Shown here one piece after another: positions 16,308 to 25,320 of a stretch of DNA of 64,000 nt. The stretch is from Brenneria populi (lineage in GTDB: Bacteria > Pseudomonadota > Gammaproteobacteria > Enterobacterales > Enterobacteriaceae): positions 248,001 through 312,000 of the forward strand of contig NZ_JAYWTM010000007.1 in NCBI RefSeq assembly GCF_036016195.1, written 5' to 3'. The translations under genes were made by a program, and so were the position numbers. Each line of letters opens with the position of its first letter. Position 1 is the first letter of the stretch. The notes beneath the pieces were generated by a model that worked only from the letters and a program-made list of their open reading frames with translations, did not search any database and was not told the origin of the DNA.

Positions 16308-17009
16308 ATGTTAAAACACGCTAATTCAACTGATAGCGGTGATGAACTGGAACATGCAATGGCAGCCTTAGCTGCTGCCATGTCTGATCCTTCCCGCATA
16401 AAAATGCTCTGTGCATTAATGGATGGGCGTGCGTGGACAGCTACAGAGTTAAGTGCGGTCGCTGATATAGCGGCATCAACTGCGAGTGCACACCTGTCCC
16501 GACTTGTCAGTGAGGGATTGATTACCTGTCTTTCTCAGGGGCGTCATCGTTATTACCGTCTGGCAGGAACAGACATTGCCGGGCTGATTGAAAACATGAT
16601 GGGCGTGTCATGGCGTTCGGCATCATCAGCTAAAATCAGCACACCTTCCTCGTTACGGGTTGCCCGGACGTGTTATGACCATCTTGCAGGTGAAATCGCT
16701 GTTCAGATCTATGATTATATGGTTGTTGAAGGGTGGATAACGCCAGATGGTGTTTCACTGACGCTATCGGGACAAAAAAAGTTCCGGGAGTTAGGTATTA
16801 TGCTCAACCCCAAAACACGGCGTAAAGCGTGCTGTGCTTGCCTTGACTGGAGTGAGCGGCGGTTTCATCTTGGTGGCGAAGCGGGGGCTGCATTTTTTAC
16901 GTATTGTGAGCAAAAAGAATGGTTAACCAGAATTCCGGGATTTAGGGAAGTAATCATTACTTCCAGTGGAAAACGGGCGTTTAAAAAATTGTTCAAGTTG
17001 CATACGTAA
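16308..17009 (+). CDS. ArsR-family transcriptional regulator
   Basis: 233 residues. The winged helix at about 15-100 (AMSDPSRIKMLCALMDGRAW, ASTASAHLSRLVSEGLI, QGRHRYYRL) is ArsR-like, and the C-terminal half holds a Cys cluster (RKACCACLDWSERRFHLGG) typical of the long ArsR subgroup. The start is 1 nt after the ACT gene stop. It probably controls its own operon; the Cys cluster suggests metal or redox sensing. Confidence 0.83.
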   Translation: MLKHANSTDSGDELEHAMAALAAAMSDPSRIKMLCALMDGRAWTATELSAVADIAASTASAHLSRLVSEGLITCLSQGRHRYYRLAGTDIAGLIENMMGVSWRSASSAKISTPSSLRVARTCYDHLAGEIAVQIYDYMVVEGWITPDGVSLTLSGQKKFRELGIMLNPKTRRKACCACLDWSERRFHLGGEAGAAFFTYCEQKEWLTRIPGFREVIITSSGKRAFKKLFKLHT

Positions 17010-17015
17010 TATAAT

Positions 17016-17495
17016 TTAAACAGCCATTTTCCTGCGTTTTGTATTCGATGTTCCAAAACCTGATGAGATATGAGAAAGCTGTTCCAGACTCAGCTCAACA
17101 GAACGCTGAAACTCAAAAGCTGATTCTGTGCGTTGCTTTACCACCAGAGCAACAATCTCAGCGTCTGTTTTTTCTGAAATAGCTCTCTGGTAGATCATGC
17201 GCTCATGCATAACATCAAGATTACCGGATGATTTAGCGGCTGTTCTTGCTGTAGAGCTGCTTATAGGATTGAGTTCAACAATAAAGTTATCTATGAGTGA
17301 TTGTCTCTTCTTATCCAGTCTGCGCAGTTCACTATGAGCAGACCTATATTTATCAACTTCGGTGCCAAAAGGCGTAGCCTCACGAACTTTACGATAACCT
17401 TCCAGATAATCATCCATTGATGGTTGTTGTTTTAGTTTTTCTACAGTCTCAAAATAGGTTAATAAATCACTGTTATCTAGTTTTATTTTTCTCAT
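17016..17495 (-). CDS. Hypothetical protein
   Basis: 159 residues from ATG 17495, chosen because AAGGAGATATT lies just upstream. Highly charged and helical (MRKIKLDNSDLLTYFETVEKL), C-terminus basic (TSNTKRRKMAV). Located on the same strand and downstream of the RepL-like gene at 17,597, so an accessory replication or maintenance role is conceivable. No family recognised. Confidence 0.55.
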   Translation of the reverse strand: MRKIKLDNSDLLTYFETVEKLKQQPSMDDYLEGYRKVREATPFGTEVDKYRSAHSELRRLDKKRQSLIDNFIVELNPISSSTARTAAKSSGNLDVMHERMIYQRAISEKTDAEIVALVVKQRTESAFEFQRSVELSLEQLSHISSGFGTSNTKRRKMAV

Positions 17496-17596
17496 AATAT
17501 CTCCTTTAATTATATACGTTATAATATATATTAAGGGGTGGAGAGAAAGTGTCAAATATAGAGAAATGACACTAATACAATATACGGATGATAAGA

Positions 17597-18304
17597 TTAT
17601 ATTGTTTCATTGTCATTGATGTATTCATGATAATCATTGAACATGTTATTTTCTGAAACTGAGTCCCAATCAATATCATCATCAGGTGCAGAAAGTAATG
17701 GTGTTTCATCTTCCTTTGTTGTTTTTTCTTCGGCGTCCTTATTATTTATAAATATGGACTCTTTATATACGGTAGAAAAAACATTCTCTACGCCTTCACA
17801 AGTAGTTCTGAGTGATTTTTTTACATATTCCTTGCGTGTTCCATTAAGAGTCCTGTATTGGCCTTTCAGAAAGAGATTGGCATTTATTAGTGTATGTTTA
17901 CCATCTAGGATAAGTATGCCTTTATTGATAAGTTTTTTCCAGCATTTGCATACATTTGATTTACTCATGTTCAGTTCTTCAGCGAGTGCTGATTGAGATA
18001 TACTGGCTATAAGATTACCATGTTGCATGAGCTTACATAATCGGATCATTATTGTATATTCTGCGCCAGACATATTCTTTCCGAGCTTTTCCAGATTATC
18101 TAAAAAAGCATGAACATAGGCTATTCCCGGTTGTATATCAGAACTATGCTCTTTCCTTACATTAACAGTTATTTTTTCTTTTCTATTTCTGTTATAAAAA
18201 CTGTAAATCTCTAGCTTTTGTTTATCTGTGAAGTGATTTCTGTTGATATAGTTTTCTACTTCTTCACTGCTTGAGTTCATTATTGTGTTGTAATCAATGC
18301 TCAT
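17597..18304 (-). CDS. Winged-helix, RepL-like protein
   Basis: 235 residues. The central helix-turn-helix (ASISQSALAEELNMSKSNVC, WKKLINKGILIL) and the following wing (LINANLFLKGQYRTLNG) resemble the RepL/plasmid replication and regulator winged helix. Its C-terminus (PLLSAPDDDIDWDSVSENNMF) resembles that of the 19579 protein (LLPPEDPLDWDNIQGEGLF), so the two share a tail. It is divergent from the 19579 gene across 1.27 kb, and four 21-bp-spaced dyads lie just upstream of it. Either an initiator or a repressor binding those dyads. Confidence 0.6.
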   Translation of the reverse strand: MSIDYNTIMNSSSEEVENYINRNHFTDKQKLEIYSFYNRNRKEKITVNVRKEHSSDIQPGIAYVHAFLDNLEKLGKNMSGAEYTIMIRLCKLMQHGNLIASISQSALAEELNMSKSNVCKCWKKLINKGILILDGKHTLINANLFLKGQYRTLNGTRKEYVKKSLRTTCEGVENVFSTVYKESIFINNKDAEEKTTKEDETPLLSAPDDDIDWDSVSENNMFNDYHEYINDNETI

Positions 18305-18442
18305 AAGTATTCCTTTTATTATTATAATGTTTGTTATATATAATGCAGGGCGTTATCTTGTCAAAAATAAATGTGAAAAAAGGAAAAATAATACACTTTT
18401 GCGAAATTGCGTTCACTTTTCTGGATATGTCAGATTAGTGAA

Positions 18443-18524
18443 AAGTTTCCACAGAAGAAACTTTAGTTTCCGTACAGGAAACTTCGGTTTCCTCAGAGGA
18501 AACTTAAATTTCCGTACAGGAAAC
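18443..18524. repeat. Iteron array 1: four AGTTTC/GAAACT dyads on a 21-bp period
   Basis: Dyads of the form (A/G)GTTTCC-N5-GGAAACT are centred at 18453, 18474, 18495 and 18516, exactly 21 bp (two helical turns) apart. The first copy is slightly degenerate. The array is about 120 bp upstream of the reverse-strand RepL-like gene, so a protein could bind all four on one DNA face. Confidence 0.85.
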
Positions 18525-18663
18525 TTTTATCGTCAAATCTCTTTTGAATATAATGAGTTACGACTCCTTAATACTATAATATGTTTAATAACCTTAACGT
18601 GAAGTGTGCCGACTAAAATGCACCATCTGATTTAGGTTTTATTTTTACTCTAGGTTATGAACA

Positions 18664-18698
18664 GCGAGTGATTGTTTTATACAATCACGAAGCGCTGC
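18664..18698. repeat. Element-specific hairpin repeat, copy 1
   Basis: AGCG-GTGATTGT-ttata-ACAATCAC-gaaGCGCTGC: 8-bp perfect inner arms at 18668-18675 and 18681-18688. Further copies are at 18,803, 28,691 (degenerate) and 41,618. Confidence 0.7.
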
Positions 18699-18802
18699 CG
18701 ATGACACGGAAGTATTGTTATTGTTTTACTTCTATTTACTGGCGGCTACTGCCGCAATTCTTTATGGATAAATCCATCATTAACAGGGATGAACCCTGTT
18801 TC

Positions 18803-18838
18803 AGCAATGTGATTGTTTTGGACAATCACTAAGTGCTG
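18803..18838. repeat. Element-specific hairpin repeat, copy 2
   Basis: CAGCAAT-GTGATTGT-ttgg-ACAATCAC-TAAGTGCTG with inner arms 18809-18816 and 18822-18829 and an outer CAGC/GCTG pair. A separate small hairpin AACAGGG/CCCTGTT lies just upstream. Confidence 0.7.
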
Positions 18839-19332
18839 CTAGTGGGAATATAGTTTTCCTATACGTTTAAGAGCAAATGCTATATGTCAAAGATAACTAC
18901 TATGTTCGAACATAGGATCAATTTTATAACTTGATGATAAAATGATCTAAAACCGATCCTTTTTGTCTTTACTATCAAACATTGAAACTACCTTATCAAG
19001 ATAAAAATATATTAATGTCAGAGTTAGGGCGTAGCCGTGCTCATGAAAACAGGTTCATCGTTTTCGTCAGCACATGAGCGTTAGCTCATAGATGGTGGTG
19101 ATTTTCAAAAAAAGGTCTTAGTGAAATGAAAAGGAAAACTGTGCAATAAATAATATAAGCTGTAATCCTCAATTGATAATTTTATACATTTTGAAACCCC
19201 ATATGGCGATCATGAAAATCGCCCGGTTTCTATTAATCCTCTTAAGTATTATCTCTTACTTCTTGCAAAATTAAATTAAGAAAAAACCGGCCTGTAGCCC
19301 TTATGGTATAAGGCTTAGGACGAAAATATACG

Positions 19333-19412
19333 ACTGACTGTACGGTCAGTGTTCCTGACTCTATAGTCAGTATTCCTGACTGCACGGTGAGCTTTCCTGA
19401 CTTTGCAGTCAG
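19333..19412. repeat. Iteron array 2: four CTGAC-N6-GTCAG dyads on a 21-bp period
   Basis: Dyads centred at 19341.5, 19362.5, 19383.5 and 19404.5, again exactly 21 bp apart; the third has GTGAG on its right arm. About 165 bp upstream of the forward RepL-like gene at 19,579. Same geometry as array 1 but a different sequence, which points to two related proteins with different specificity. Confidence 0.85.
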
Positions 19413-19578
19413 TTTTTATGTCATTTTTTAGCTTAAAAACGACAGTGCTTTAAATTATCGTCACTGGAATATTTGCGATATTTAAAATATTTTCGCAAAA
19501 AAATATGCAAAAAAACTTGATATCTATTTTGTGCATGGTATTTAATTTATTATATATAAAATAACAAGAGGTAATAAC

Positions 19579-20382
19579 ATGATGAATGAAATGGATGTTG
19601 ACTTGGATTTAGGCCTAAATCCCTTTTGCTTTGAAACAGAAATAAAGATTGAAACACGAAAGAAAAATCTGACCGTTTCAAGAGGAACAGAACTTATTGA
19701 AAAGAAAGATACCAGTAAAAGTTATTTCGCCAATATTGTTCATACACAAGAGGTCGATAAAGAAGAGTTCATTAAACTCTATACATCTCAGATAAAAGCG
19801 TACTTTGATCTCACGAAAACAGCATACAAAGTATTTTTCATCTTTTTACGTATTTATCAGGATGCGATAGGAAAAGATCACTTTTACCTGAGTTGTAAAA
19901 AAGCAATGTCGCTTGCGGAAAAGATAGATCACTTTGTCTTATCTGAATCTATCTTTTACAGAGGGATAAAAGAACTCATCGAAAAACGTATTATTGCTAA
20001 AACCAATGAGAAAAACTGGTATTTCATAAACCCTGCAATTGTCTTCAATGGTGATCGTGCTCGCTTTGTTTCAGAGATTATAAAAAAGAAAGAAATAATA
20101 GAATATGAAAAAAACGAAAATATTATTGGTAATGGCGGTAGCAATAGAAAAGATAAAGACAGGTCCATTGAGGCAGTTATACAAGAAGTTAATAACCAAG
20201 AAGACATAGATTTGTTAATCGCAAGATTGCAGGCTAAAAAATCCCAAGGGGAAATGATGAGTAAAAGCATGGATAAATGTATCTCTGCTGAGGGAACAAC
20301 TCTTTTACCACCAGAAGATCCGTTAGATTGGGATAATATTCAGGGTGAGGGTTTATTTACAAAGATGATATTCAGTGATTGA
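19579..20382 (+). CDS. RepL-like winged-helix replication protein
   Basis: 267 residues. SESIFYRGIKELIEKRIIAK followed by WYFINPAIVFNGDRARFV is the helix-turn-helix and INP-x-FNGDR wing signature of RepL-type plasmid replication proteins. The C-terminus (LLPPEDPLDWDNIQGEGLF) shares a tail motif with the 17,597 protein. GAGGT precedes the ATG. Upstream are four 21-bp iterons. Likely role: replication of the excised circular form, or transcriptional control through the iterons. Confidence 0.68.
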   Translation: MMNEMDVDLDLGLNPFCFETEIKIETRKKNLTVSRGTELIEKKDTSKSYFANIVHTQEVDKEEFIKLYTSQIKAYFDLTKTAYKVFFIFLRIYQDAIGKDHFYLSCKKAMSLAEKIDHFVLSESIFYRGIKELIEKRIIAKTNEKNWYFINPAIVFNGDRARFVSEIIKKKEIIEYEKNENIIGNGGSNRKDKDRSIEAVIQEVNNQEDIDLLIARLQAKKSQGEMMSKSMDKCISAEGTTLLPPEDPLDWDNIQGEGLFTKMIFSD

Positions 20383-20389
20383 GTAAATA

Positions 20390-20407
20390 AGATACGCGAG
20401 AGTATCT
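20390..20407 (+). terminator. Small hairpin after the RepL-like gene
   Basis: AGATAC and GTATCT pair around GCGAGA, 8 nt past the stop. No strong T tract, so termination is uncertain. Confidence 0.3.
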
Positions 20408-20513
20408 CATATGGAAGTGCTGGGTAAAATGTTATTGATATGAGCTGAGTTAAATTTGATTTCCCTAAAGAAAATATGGTATTAAAAAATAAAGCAAAAA
20501 GGAAAATCAAAGA

Positions 20514-21200
20514 ATGAATAATATTAAAGTCATTACACTCTTTCACGCCCATGAAAAAATTCCATTCCTGACCTGCATAGTAAAAGACATGGAAGAAAAT
20601 GAACAAGGAATAAATCTTATCCTTGAAAACGGTAATAACATTTATGTGAAAGATTACGATTCTTACTTCTTATCAGAATCTGCAAACGCCTGTGATAGTG
20701 AGCGAATGGTAAATGTTTATGGGAGATTAATTTCTGAACTCAGCCAAGTCAGCGAAGATACAATAAGATCGCTGATGTCAGAAACTGAAACCTATAACTG
20801 TCAGCATCCCAACACGCCCGTTAGCAAACTGGATGATTATTATTACTGTGGCAGAATGAAAGCTAATCACTCGGATGAACCCAAACTGATGAACGTTCTT
20901 GGCTTGCAGGATCTGCGTGAATCCCTACACCAAGACAGCTTCTTGTCAGTGCTGGAAGCCGATGGTGATATCGTTATCCATGACAACATGGGCTATCCAG
21001 TGGCTGAGTATTTACATTCTGGCATCAGCATTGGTATAGAACCTGTAAACTCCATACGTCAGCGAGATCTGACCAATGGCTATGTGGTGATGTTCAGGAA
21101 TGGTGAGTACGAGCATGAGATTGAGGGCGATCTCTATGAAGCGTTATCTCATGCTGTTGATAGGCTTAAGATCGCTGTTGTCATGTTCAAAGCTGGATGA
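20514..21200 (+). CDS. Hypothetical protein
   Basis: 228 residues, acidic, no membrane segment. Good RBS (AAAAGGAAAATC). The C-terminal half has repeated beta-rich stretches (SFLSVLEADGDIVIHDNMGY and NGYVVMFRNGEYEHEIEGD). I recognise no family. It stands alone between the RepL-like gene and the retron; the 235 nt after it hold no gene. Confidence 0.6.
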   Translation: MNNIKVITLFHAHEKIPFLTCIVKDMEENEQGINLILENGNNIYVKDYDSYFLSESANACDSERMVNVYGRLISELSQVSEDTIRSLMSETETYNCQHPNTPVSKLDDYYYCGRMKANHSDEPKLMNVLGLQDLRESLHQDSFLSVLEADGDIVIHDNMGYPVAEYLHSGISIGIEPVNSIRQRDLTNGYVVMFRNGEYEHEIEGDLYEALSHAVDRLKIAVVMFKAG

Positions 21201-21435
21201 TAAACACAGGTACATAGTGTATTAGGTTAGGACTGAACTAATACGTATAAGATGATATTTTTTGATAATAATTTTTCTTTTGTTATAGACTTAGTCATCC
21301 TTAGCTAAAATATTTTCTCCATCGGTAGGACGGTGATATCATCCTTGATGCGTGGTCGTATTTATTTAAATGATGGTTTTATATTGAATAATGTTATTAA
21401 ATTATATCATTACTGATGACAACAATAACCGGATG

Positions 21436-23154
21436 CTATTTTTTAGAGTGATGCTTATTTATTTCTTCAATAGAGTCAAAAATTCGAACAAAACTTGTGA
21501 AATCAATTTTTTCTTTGTTTTTTAAAACCACGTGTTTGGCAAAATATTCCTTCCCATACTCATTGGACTTACAGGTTTTATTGGTCTTGTTAAATACTTT
21601 ACCATTAAGAGTGGTGGCTAATGTTTTAGCATCGAATAAATCTTCAAGCGACGAATCCTTATCATCTTTTAGAGGCGTGAATATAATATAAAGATTCTTT
21701 GTAACCCATAACCAATTCTTCTTTCTTATATCTTCACGGCTTAATTTTATGCTTGGAAAAGTATTTGATGAAAGCAATGACAATATACCATTGTTTCCAG
21801 TAGAACCGCTGTCATTATCCAAGATAATGATAACGGGATTAATACCACCTTTCGCCTTATATCTTTCTATATTTTTATCATAGTCTTTGATGAAATTTTT
21901 TATATGTGAGCTACCGTCTTCTAACTTTAACAAAAATTTTGTTTTTGCATTTTTAATAAAAAAAGAAATCTTATAATTATTTATCTCCCCTTTATATGAT
22001 TTCTTTTTTTCAATAAGTGATGGGTATTTTTTGTGCAGTGAGTTTAATGCCACTCTTAAGTAGGTTATGTCAGTCTTCCCTTCTGTGATGATTGTTGGCT
22101 TTGCATTAACGTGAAATCTTATAAAATAAATAAAATCAGCAAGCAACCTTTCTCGCTTGTTTAGATTGCTCTTTATATTATAGGGAAGGCCATTATTATA
22201 TTTATCGATTGAGTCAATAAATCCAAGCATGCCTTGAATTTCATTTATTGTACCAGCGCGAGTTTCTCTTGTTTTTTTGTCTACAAGAGTATATTCTCCG
22301 GTTAAAAATAGGTTATGAACCATAGCTCTAACTTTACGAGAGTATTTATTATCAACTGCAACTTTAGAGTTTACTGTTAACCCCGTAACCTCCTGTCTTA
22401 GCGTGTTATCACGAAGGCGAACCTTGTCATTATTTATACTAAACCCAGCCCGTAGTATCTCCTTAATAAATCCACCATTTAGATTAACATCTGTATCACT
22501 ATGGCTTGATATAATAGCTTTAGGGAATATATTTTTATTTGTAGATATGGTTATATCATCAGCATAACGGCTATAAGTACAGCCATTTCTTTTACAAATA
22601 TTATTAAGTCTCTGATCAAGTGATTGCATAATTAAATTTGTAATCACTGGCGAGCAAGGACTCCCCTGAGGGAGCCTATTTTGATAACAAGCTATCTTGG
22701 CTATTAGATTGGCTATATTATTTTGTAGTTCAAAGAACTTATTTTTAATAAAATAACCGCTTACTCTTCCATAATTAAATTGGTCGAAGAAGTTTGAGAG
22801 ATCAATATTTAGAACCCATTTTCTTGACTTATGCCTTTCAGCATTGGTTATTATATTTTTACCCAGTTCAAAACCATGAGATAATTTATTTTCAGATTTA
22901 TTCTCATGGCGTATAGTGGCAAGACAATCCAAAAGCAAGTCAGAAATTTTTCTTTGTATCTCTTTCAACTCTGTGTCTGGAGCTGAAATAACTCTTTTTG
23001 TTTTATTTTTTTTTAAGATAGTAAAATCAGTATAGAGTTTCTCGGTATCTCTCATATAGACAACTCTAGTTAAAAATACCGGATTTAATTCTAATAGCCG
23101 AGCAAAATCTGGTTTGCTAAAGCAAAGCTTCAAACGTGAAAGCTGAGTTGTCAT
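21436..23154 (-). CDS. Retron reverse transcriptase fused to a TOPRIM domain (Ec67/Eco2-like)
   Basis: 572 residues, close to Ec67 RT. The N-terminal RT carries retron NAERH at 104-108, LPQGSPCSP at 161-169, catalytic YADD at 197-200 and VTG at 256-258. A C-terminal TOPRIM-like domain has TEGKTD (357-362) and DNDSG (446-450), the acidic metal site of OLD/topoisomerase-primase nucleases. This RT-TOPRIM fusion is the architecture of retron Eco2 (Ec67), an anti-phage system whose TOPRIM part is held off by msDNA. AAGGAG precedes the ATG. The msr-msd RNA is directly upstream at 23,173-23,301. Confidence 0.93.
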   Translation of the reverse strand: MTTQLSRLKLCFSKPDFARLLELNPVFLTRVVYMRDTEKLYTDFTILKKNKTKRVISAPDTELKEIQRKISDLLLDCLATIRHENKSENKLSHGFELGKNIITNAERHKSRKWVLNIDLSNFFDQFNYGRVSGYFIKNKFFELQNNIANLIAKIACYQNRLPQGSPCSPVITNLIMQSLDQRLNNICKRNGCTYSRYADDITISTNKNIFPKAIISSHSDTDVNLNGGFIKEILRAGFSINNDKVRLRDNTLRQEVTGLTVNSKVAVDNKYSRKVRAMVHNLFLTGEYTLVDKKTRETRAGTINEIQGMLGFIDSIDKYNNGLPYNIKSNLNKRERLLADFIYFIRFHVNAKPTIITEGKTDITYLRVALNSLHKKYPSLIEKKKSYKGEINNYKISFFIKNAKTKFLLKLEDGSSHIKNFIKDYDKNIERYKAKGGINPVIIILDNDSGSTGNNGILSLLSSNTFPSIKLSREDIRKKNWLWVTKNLYIIFTPLKDDKDSSLEDLFDAKTLATTLNGKVFNKTNKTCKSNEYGKEYFAKHVVLKNKEKIDFTSFVRIFDSIEEINKHHSKK

Positions 23155-23172
23155 CGTCGCTCCTTGAATAGC

Positions 23173-23301
23173 GGTGCGCGGGCACTCCTATGCATTTAAC
23201 CGTTGACCGCAAGATACGCTATGAGAATCATAGCAGGCGAGAACTTGTAACATTGAAAATAAAAGGTTGCGAAACACAACCTAAAAATCTGCCTGCGCAC
23301 C
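23173..23301 (-). ncRNA. Retron msr-msd RNA (Ec67-like)
   Basis: Reverse strand, 19 nt before the RT start. a1 (GGTGCGCAGGCA, 23301-23290) pairs with a2 (TGCCCGCGCACC, 23184-23173). Next to a1 come G23289 (predicted branching guanosine), ATTT and the msr hairpin GGTTGTG-TTT-CGCAACC, very like Ec67. The msd holds GCTATGA-TTC-TCATAGC, and GGAGTGCC before a2 also matches Ec67. The msd part is diverged in sequence. Confidence 0.9.
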
Positions 23302-23451
23302 ATTTCTTATGGTTTCATAATAAATATCATTTTTCAATTCTTTTTTTCATTAAACTGCTTTTGATTGATTATCGTTAATATACCGCCGCGAATTATTTAT
23401 AATTGTAACTATCTATCTTTTAGATAAGTTTTTATGGCTAAAATAAGTAGA

Positions 23452-23754
23452 TTAATCCAATAATCCACGAGATATCTTACTCGCCGTTTGACTGAAATTA
23501 TATCGGTCAACAACATCCCCTTTGAACCAGATCTCTAAGGATTTCATATGGGCCGTGCTGCTGTTCTTCAGTAGAGCCAGACCGGGAATGTAGTTAGATA
23601 TCTGGCTCTCACCTGACATGCTGGAATAGGACCACATCTCTTGGCCGTCATTAGTTGCTCGTGTTTGTGGTTCACCAACTATACCTAAAAGAAGTTGGTG
23701 AATTGGCAATAAGAATTCAAAAGGATGCCGAAAATGATTAGGAGATATCTGCAT
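23452..23754 (-). pseudogene. BamE/SmpA-like lipoprotein, probably frameshifted
   Basis: The C-terminal 70 residues (GIVGEPQTRATNDGQEMWSY, ISNYIPGLALL, KSLEIWFKGDVVDRY) follow the BamE-like pattern. The first 30 residues in this frame do not look like a signal peptide, whereas the next frame reads YLLIIFGILLNSYC, a lipoprotein signal with lipobox-like end. A single frameshift near 23,680 would join them. It is either a decayed lipoprotein gene or a sequence error. Confidence 0.42.
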
Positions 23755-23945
23755 AGGTTGATTTCTTATGTATAATACTCAGGTTTTATCTGGCAGCGCT
23801 CTGTGTTAAAACACGATTAAACCTAATAATCGGCAGTGAACAGTTGAACTCACAGCGAGAAATGGGCATAGACACATCATTTTGTGTCAAATTTATAACG
23901 GTGCAGAATTCTATCCGGCAACAGTATTACCTACAGTCTGCATCG

Positions 23946-24854
23946 TTACTCTTCTTGTGACACATGAGGATGCTTTCCGATAGTCTTTGCCTCGCATATT
24001 TCATTTATAGTTTTTACTGTCCAGCAAAGACCGAGTGCAGCTCCTTCTTCTTTTAAACCTATCCGGCCACTGTAGCAACCAACAAATTCCATTCTATTCT
24101 CACCCAATGCTATGTCATCACGCTGCCAGAATAAGGGGTCATCTGGATTAATTGGATTATATGGATTAGTCATGTCCCAGTTTCCTGTATAGGATGCGAA
24201 AACTGGTGATCCTGACATTCCTGCGCGAGTTAAGGTGTCTACATAGAATGCAGGTAGTTCTTTGCCATTTTTTAGCCCCCCAACTTCAGAAACCTCACCC
24301 CCGATTTTAACAGGATAGTAAGGCTCTGATGCTATATATCCTGATTTCCATAAAGGGAGACCAAATCCAATACTTAAAGAACTGGGAAAGCCAATGATAA
24401 ATGAGCTATTCCCCGGTTTTACTGGAATCCTTTTGGTGTTAATTAGGTTTACAGCATTATGCATGAAATCAGGACAATTTTGGGGCCTTACCATAGGTAT
24501 TGCAATAACATCGCAATCTGATCCTAAAACAGGATGTTCATACCACACTGGTGTGTAGTTTTCATATATATTAATTTTATGTCCAACAGGTAGGAAATCA
24601 TTATTGGATGATTTTCCATCTTTGTAATATACTGAAATTTTCGCTTTTATGTATGTTGGAAATCTATTTCCAGATAGAGGTTCTTTACTTAGAAAATTTT
24701 TCCCGGAAATATTGTGCCAATTTGTAATCAGGAACCATGTTTCAGCCAGAGAATAGAAAAATGCCGTACCAGTTGAAATAAGACCCTGATCATCGTACAT
24801 CAATATTTGAAAGGGACTCTGAGAGTATGTACTCCGTATTCCATTTTCTGGCAT
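23946..24854 (-). CDS. Trypsin-like serine protease
   Basis: 302 residues, no signal peptide, so probably cytosolic. The chymotrypsin-fold triad is visible: H47 in ITNWHNI, D115 in SDCDVIAIP and S216 in GMSGSPVF. The N-terminus GTAFFYSLAETWFLITNWHN is the usual trypsin-like entry. AAGGAAAAGC precedes the ATG. Stand-alone cytosolic trypsin-like proteases occur in several phage-defence modules; next to a retron that role is plausible but unproven. A stress or maturation protease is the alternative. Confidence 0.82.
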   Translation of the reverse strand: MPENGIRSTYSQSPFQILMYDDQGLISTGTAFFYSLAETWFLITNWHNISGKNFLSKEPLSGNRFPTYIKAKISVYYKDGKSSNNDFLPVGHKINIYENYTPVWYEHPVLGSDCDVIAIPMVRPQNCPDFMHNAVNLINTKRIPVKPGNSSFIIGFPSSLSIGFGLPLWKSGYIASEPYYPVKIGGEVSEVGGLKNGKELPAFYVDTLTRAGMSGSPVFASYTGNWDMTNPYNPINPDDPLFWQRDDIALGENRMEFVGCYSGRIGLKEEGAALGLCWTVKTINEICEAKTIGKHPHVSQEE

Positions 24855-25084
24855 ATGCTTTTCCTTTGTGTATATAATAATAACAATTTAATCGAAAGTA
24901 TTATGCTTACATATTAAAAAACCTTACTCTATCCTTTATAACTTCTTTTAAACACTATTTCAACCTATTTTTTAAAATAAAAAATTCTATATATAATTGA
25001 TAACGTTTTTACAGACAGTATGTAAACTGTTCAAAAAATATGAAACGTTTCCATATAAAACTAAATAATAAATTATTTTTTGTG

Positions 25085-25118
25085 CAAAAAAATCCAGAGC
25101 AAGGAAAAACTCTGGATT
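25085..25118 (-). terminator. Orphan reverse-strand terminator
   Basis: AATCCAGAG and CTCTGGATT form a 9-bp perfect stem, followed on the reverse strand by a T-run. There is no annotated reverse-strand gene between here and 25,309, so it either ends an unannotated small RNA or antisense transcript or is a leftover. Confidence 0.6.
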
Positions 25119-25320
25119 CTTTAAGGTATGTAATAAAATTAACATTTGGAGTAGTTATTTATTTACTACTTAATAATACTTAAAACAAAATCATTGTCAA
25201 ATTTAAAATAGACGTTTACTTGATTAATTTAAAAATATTTAATATATATTAATTGATCCTGTTTATTTAAATTCTTAAACAAGTGAGGTCTTAAAAATAA
25301 ATTTAACAATGGAGTATGAA

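Noticed and set aside
18305..19578. CRISPR array in the repeat-rich intergenic region
   Set aside because: The repeats are 21-bp-spaced palindromes with 5-6 bp centres, too short and regular for repeat-spacer units, and no cas genes are present.
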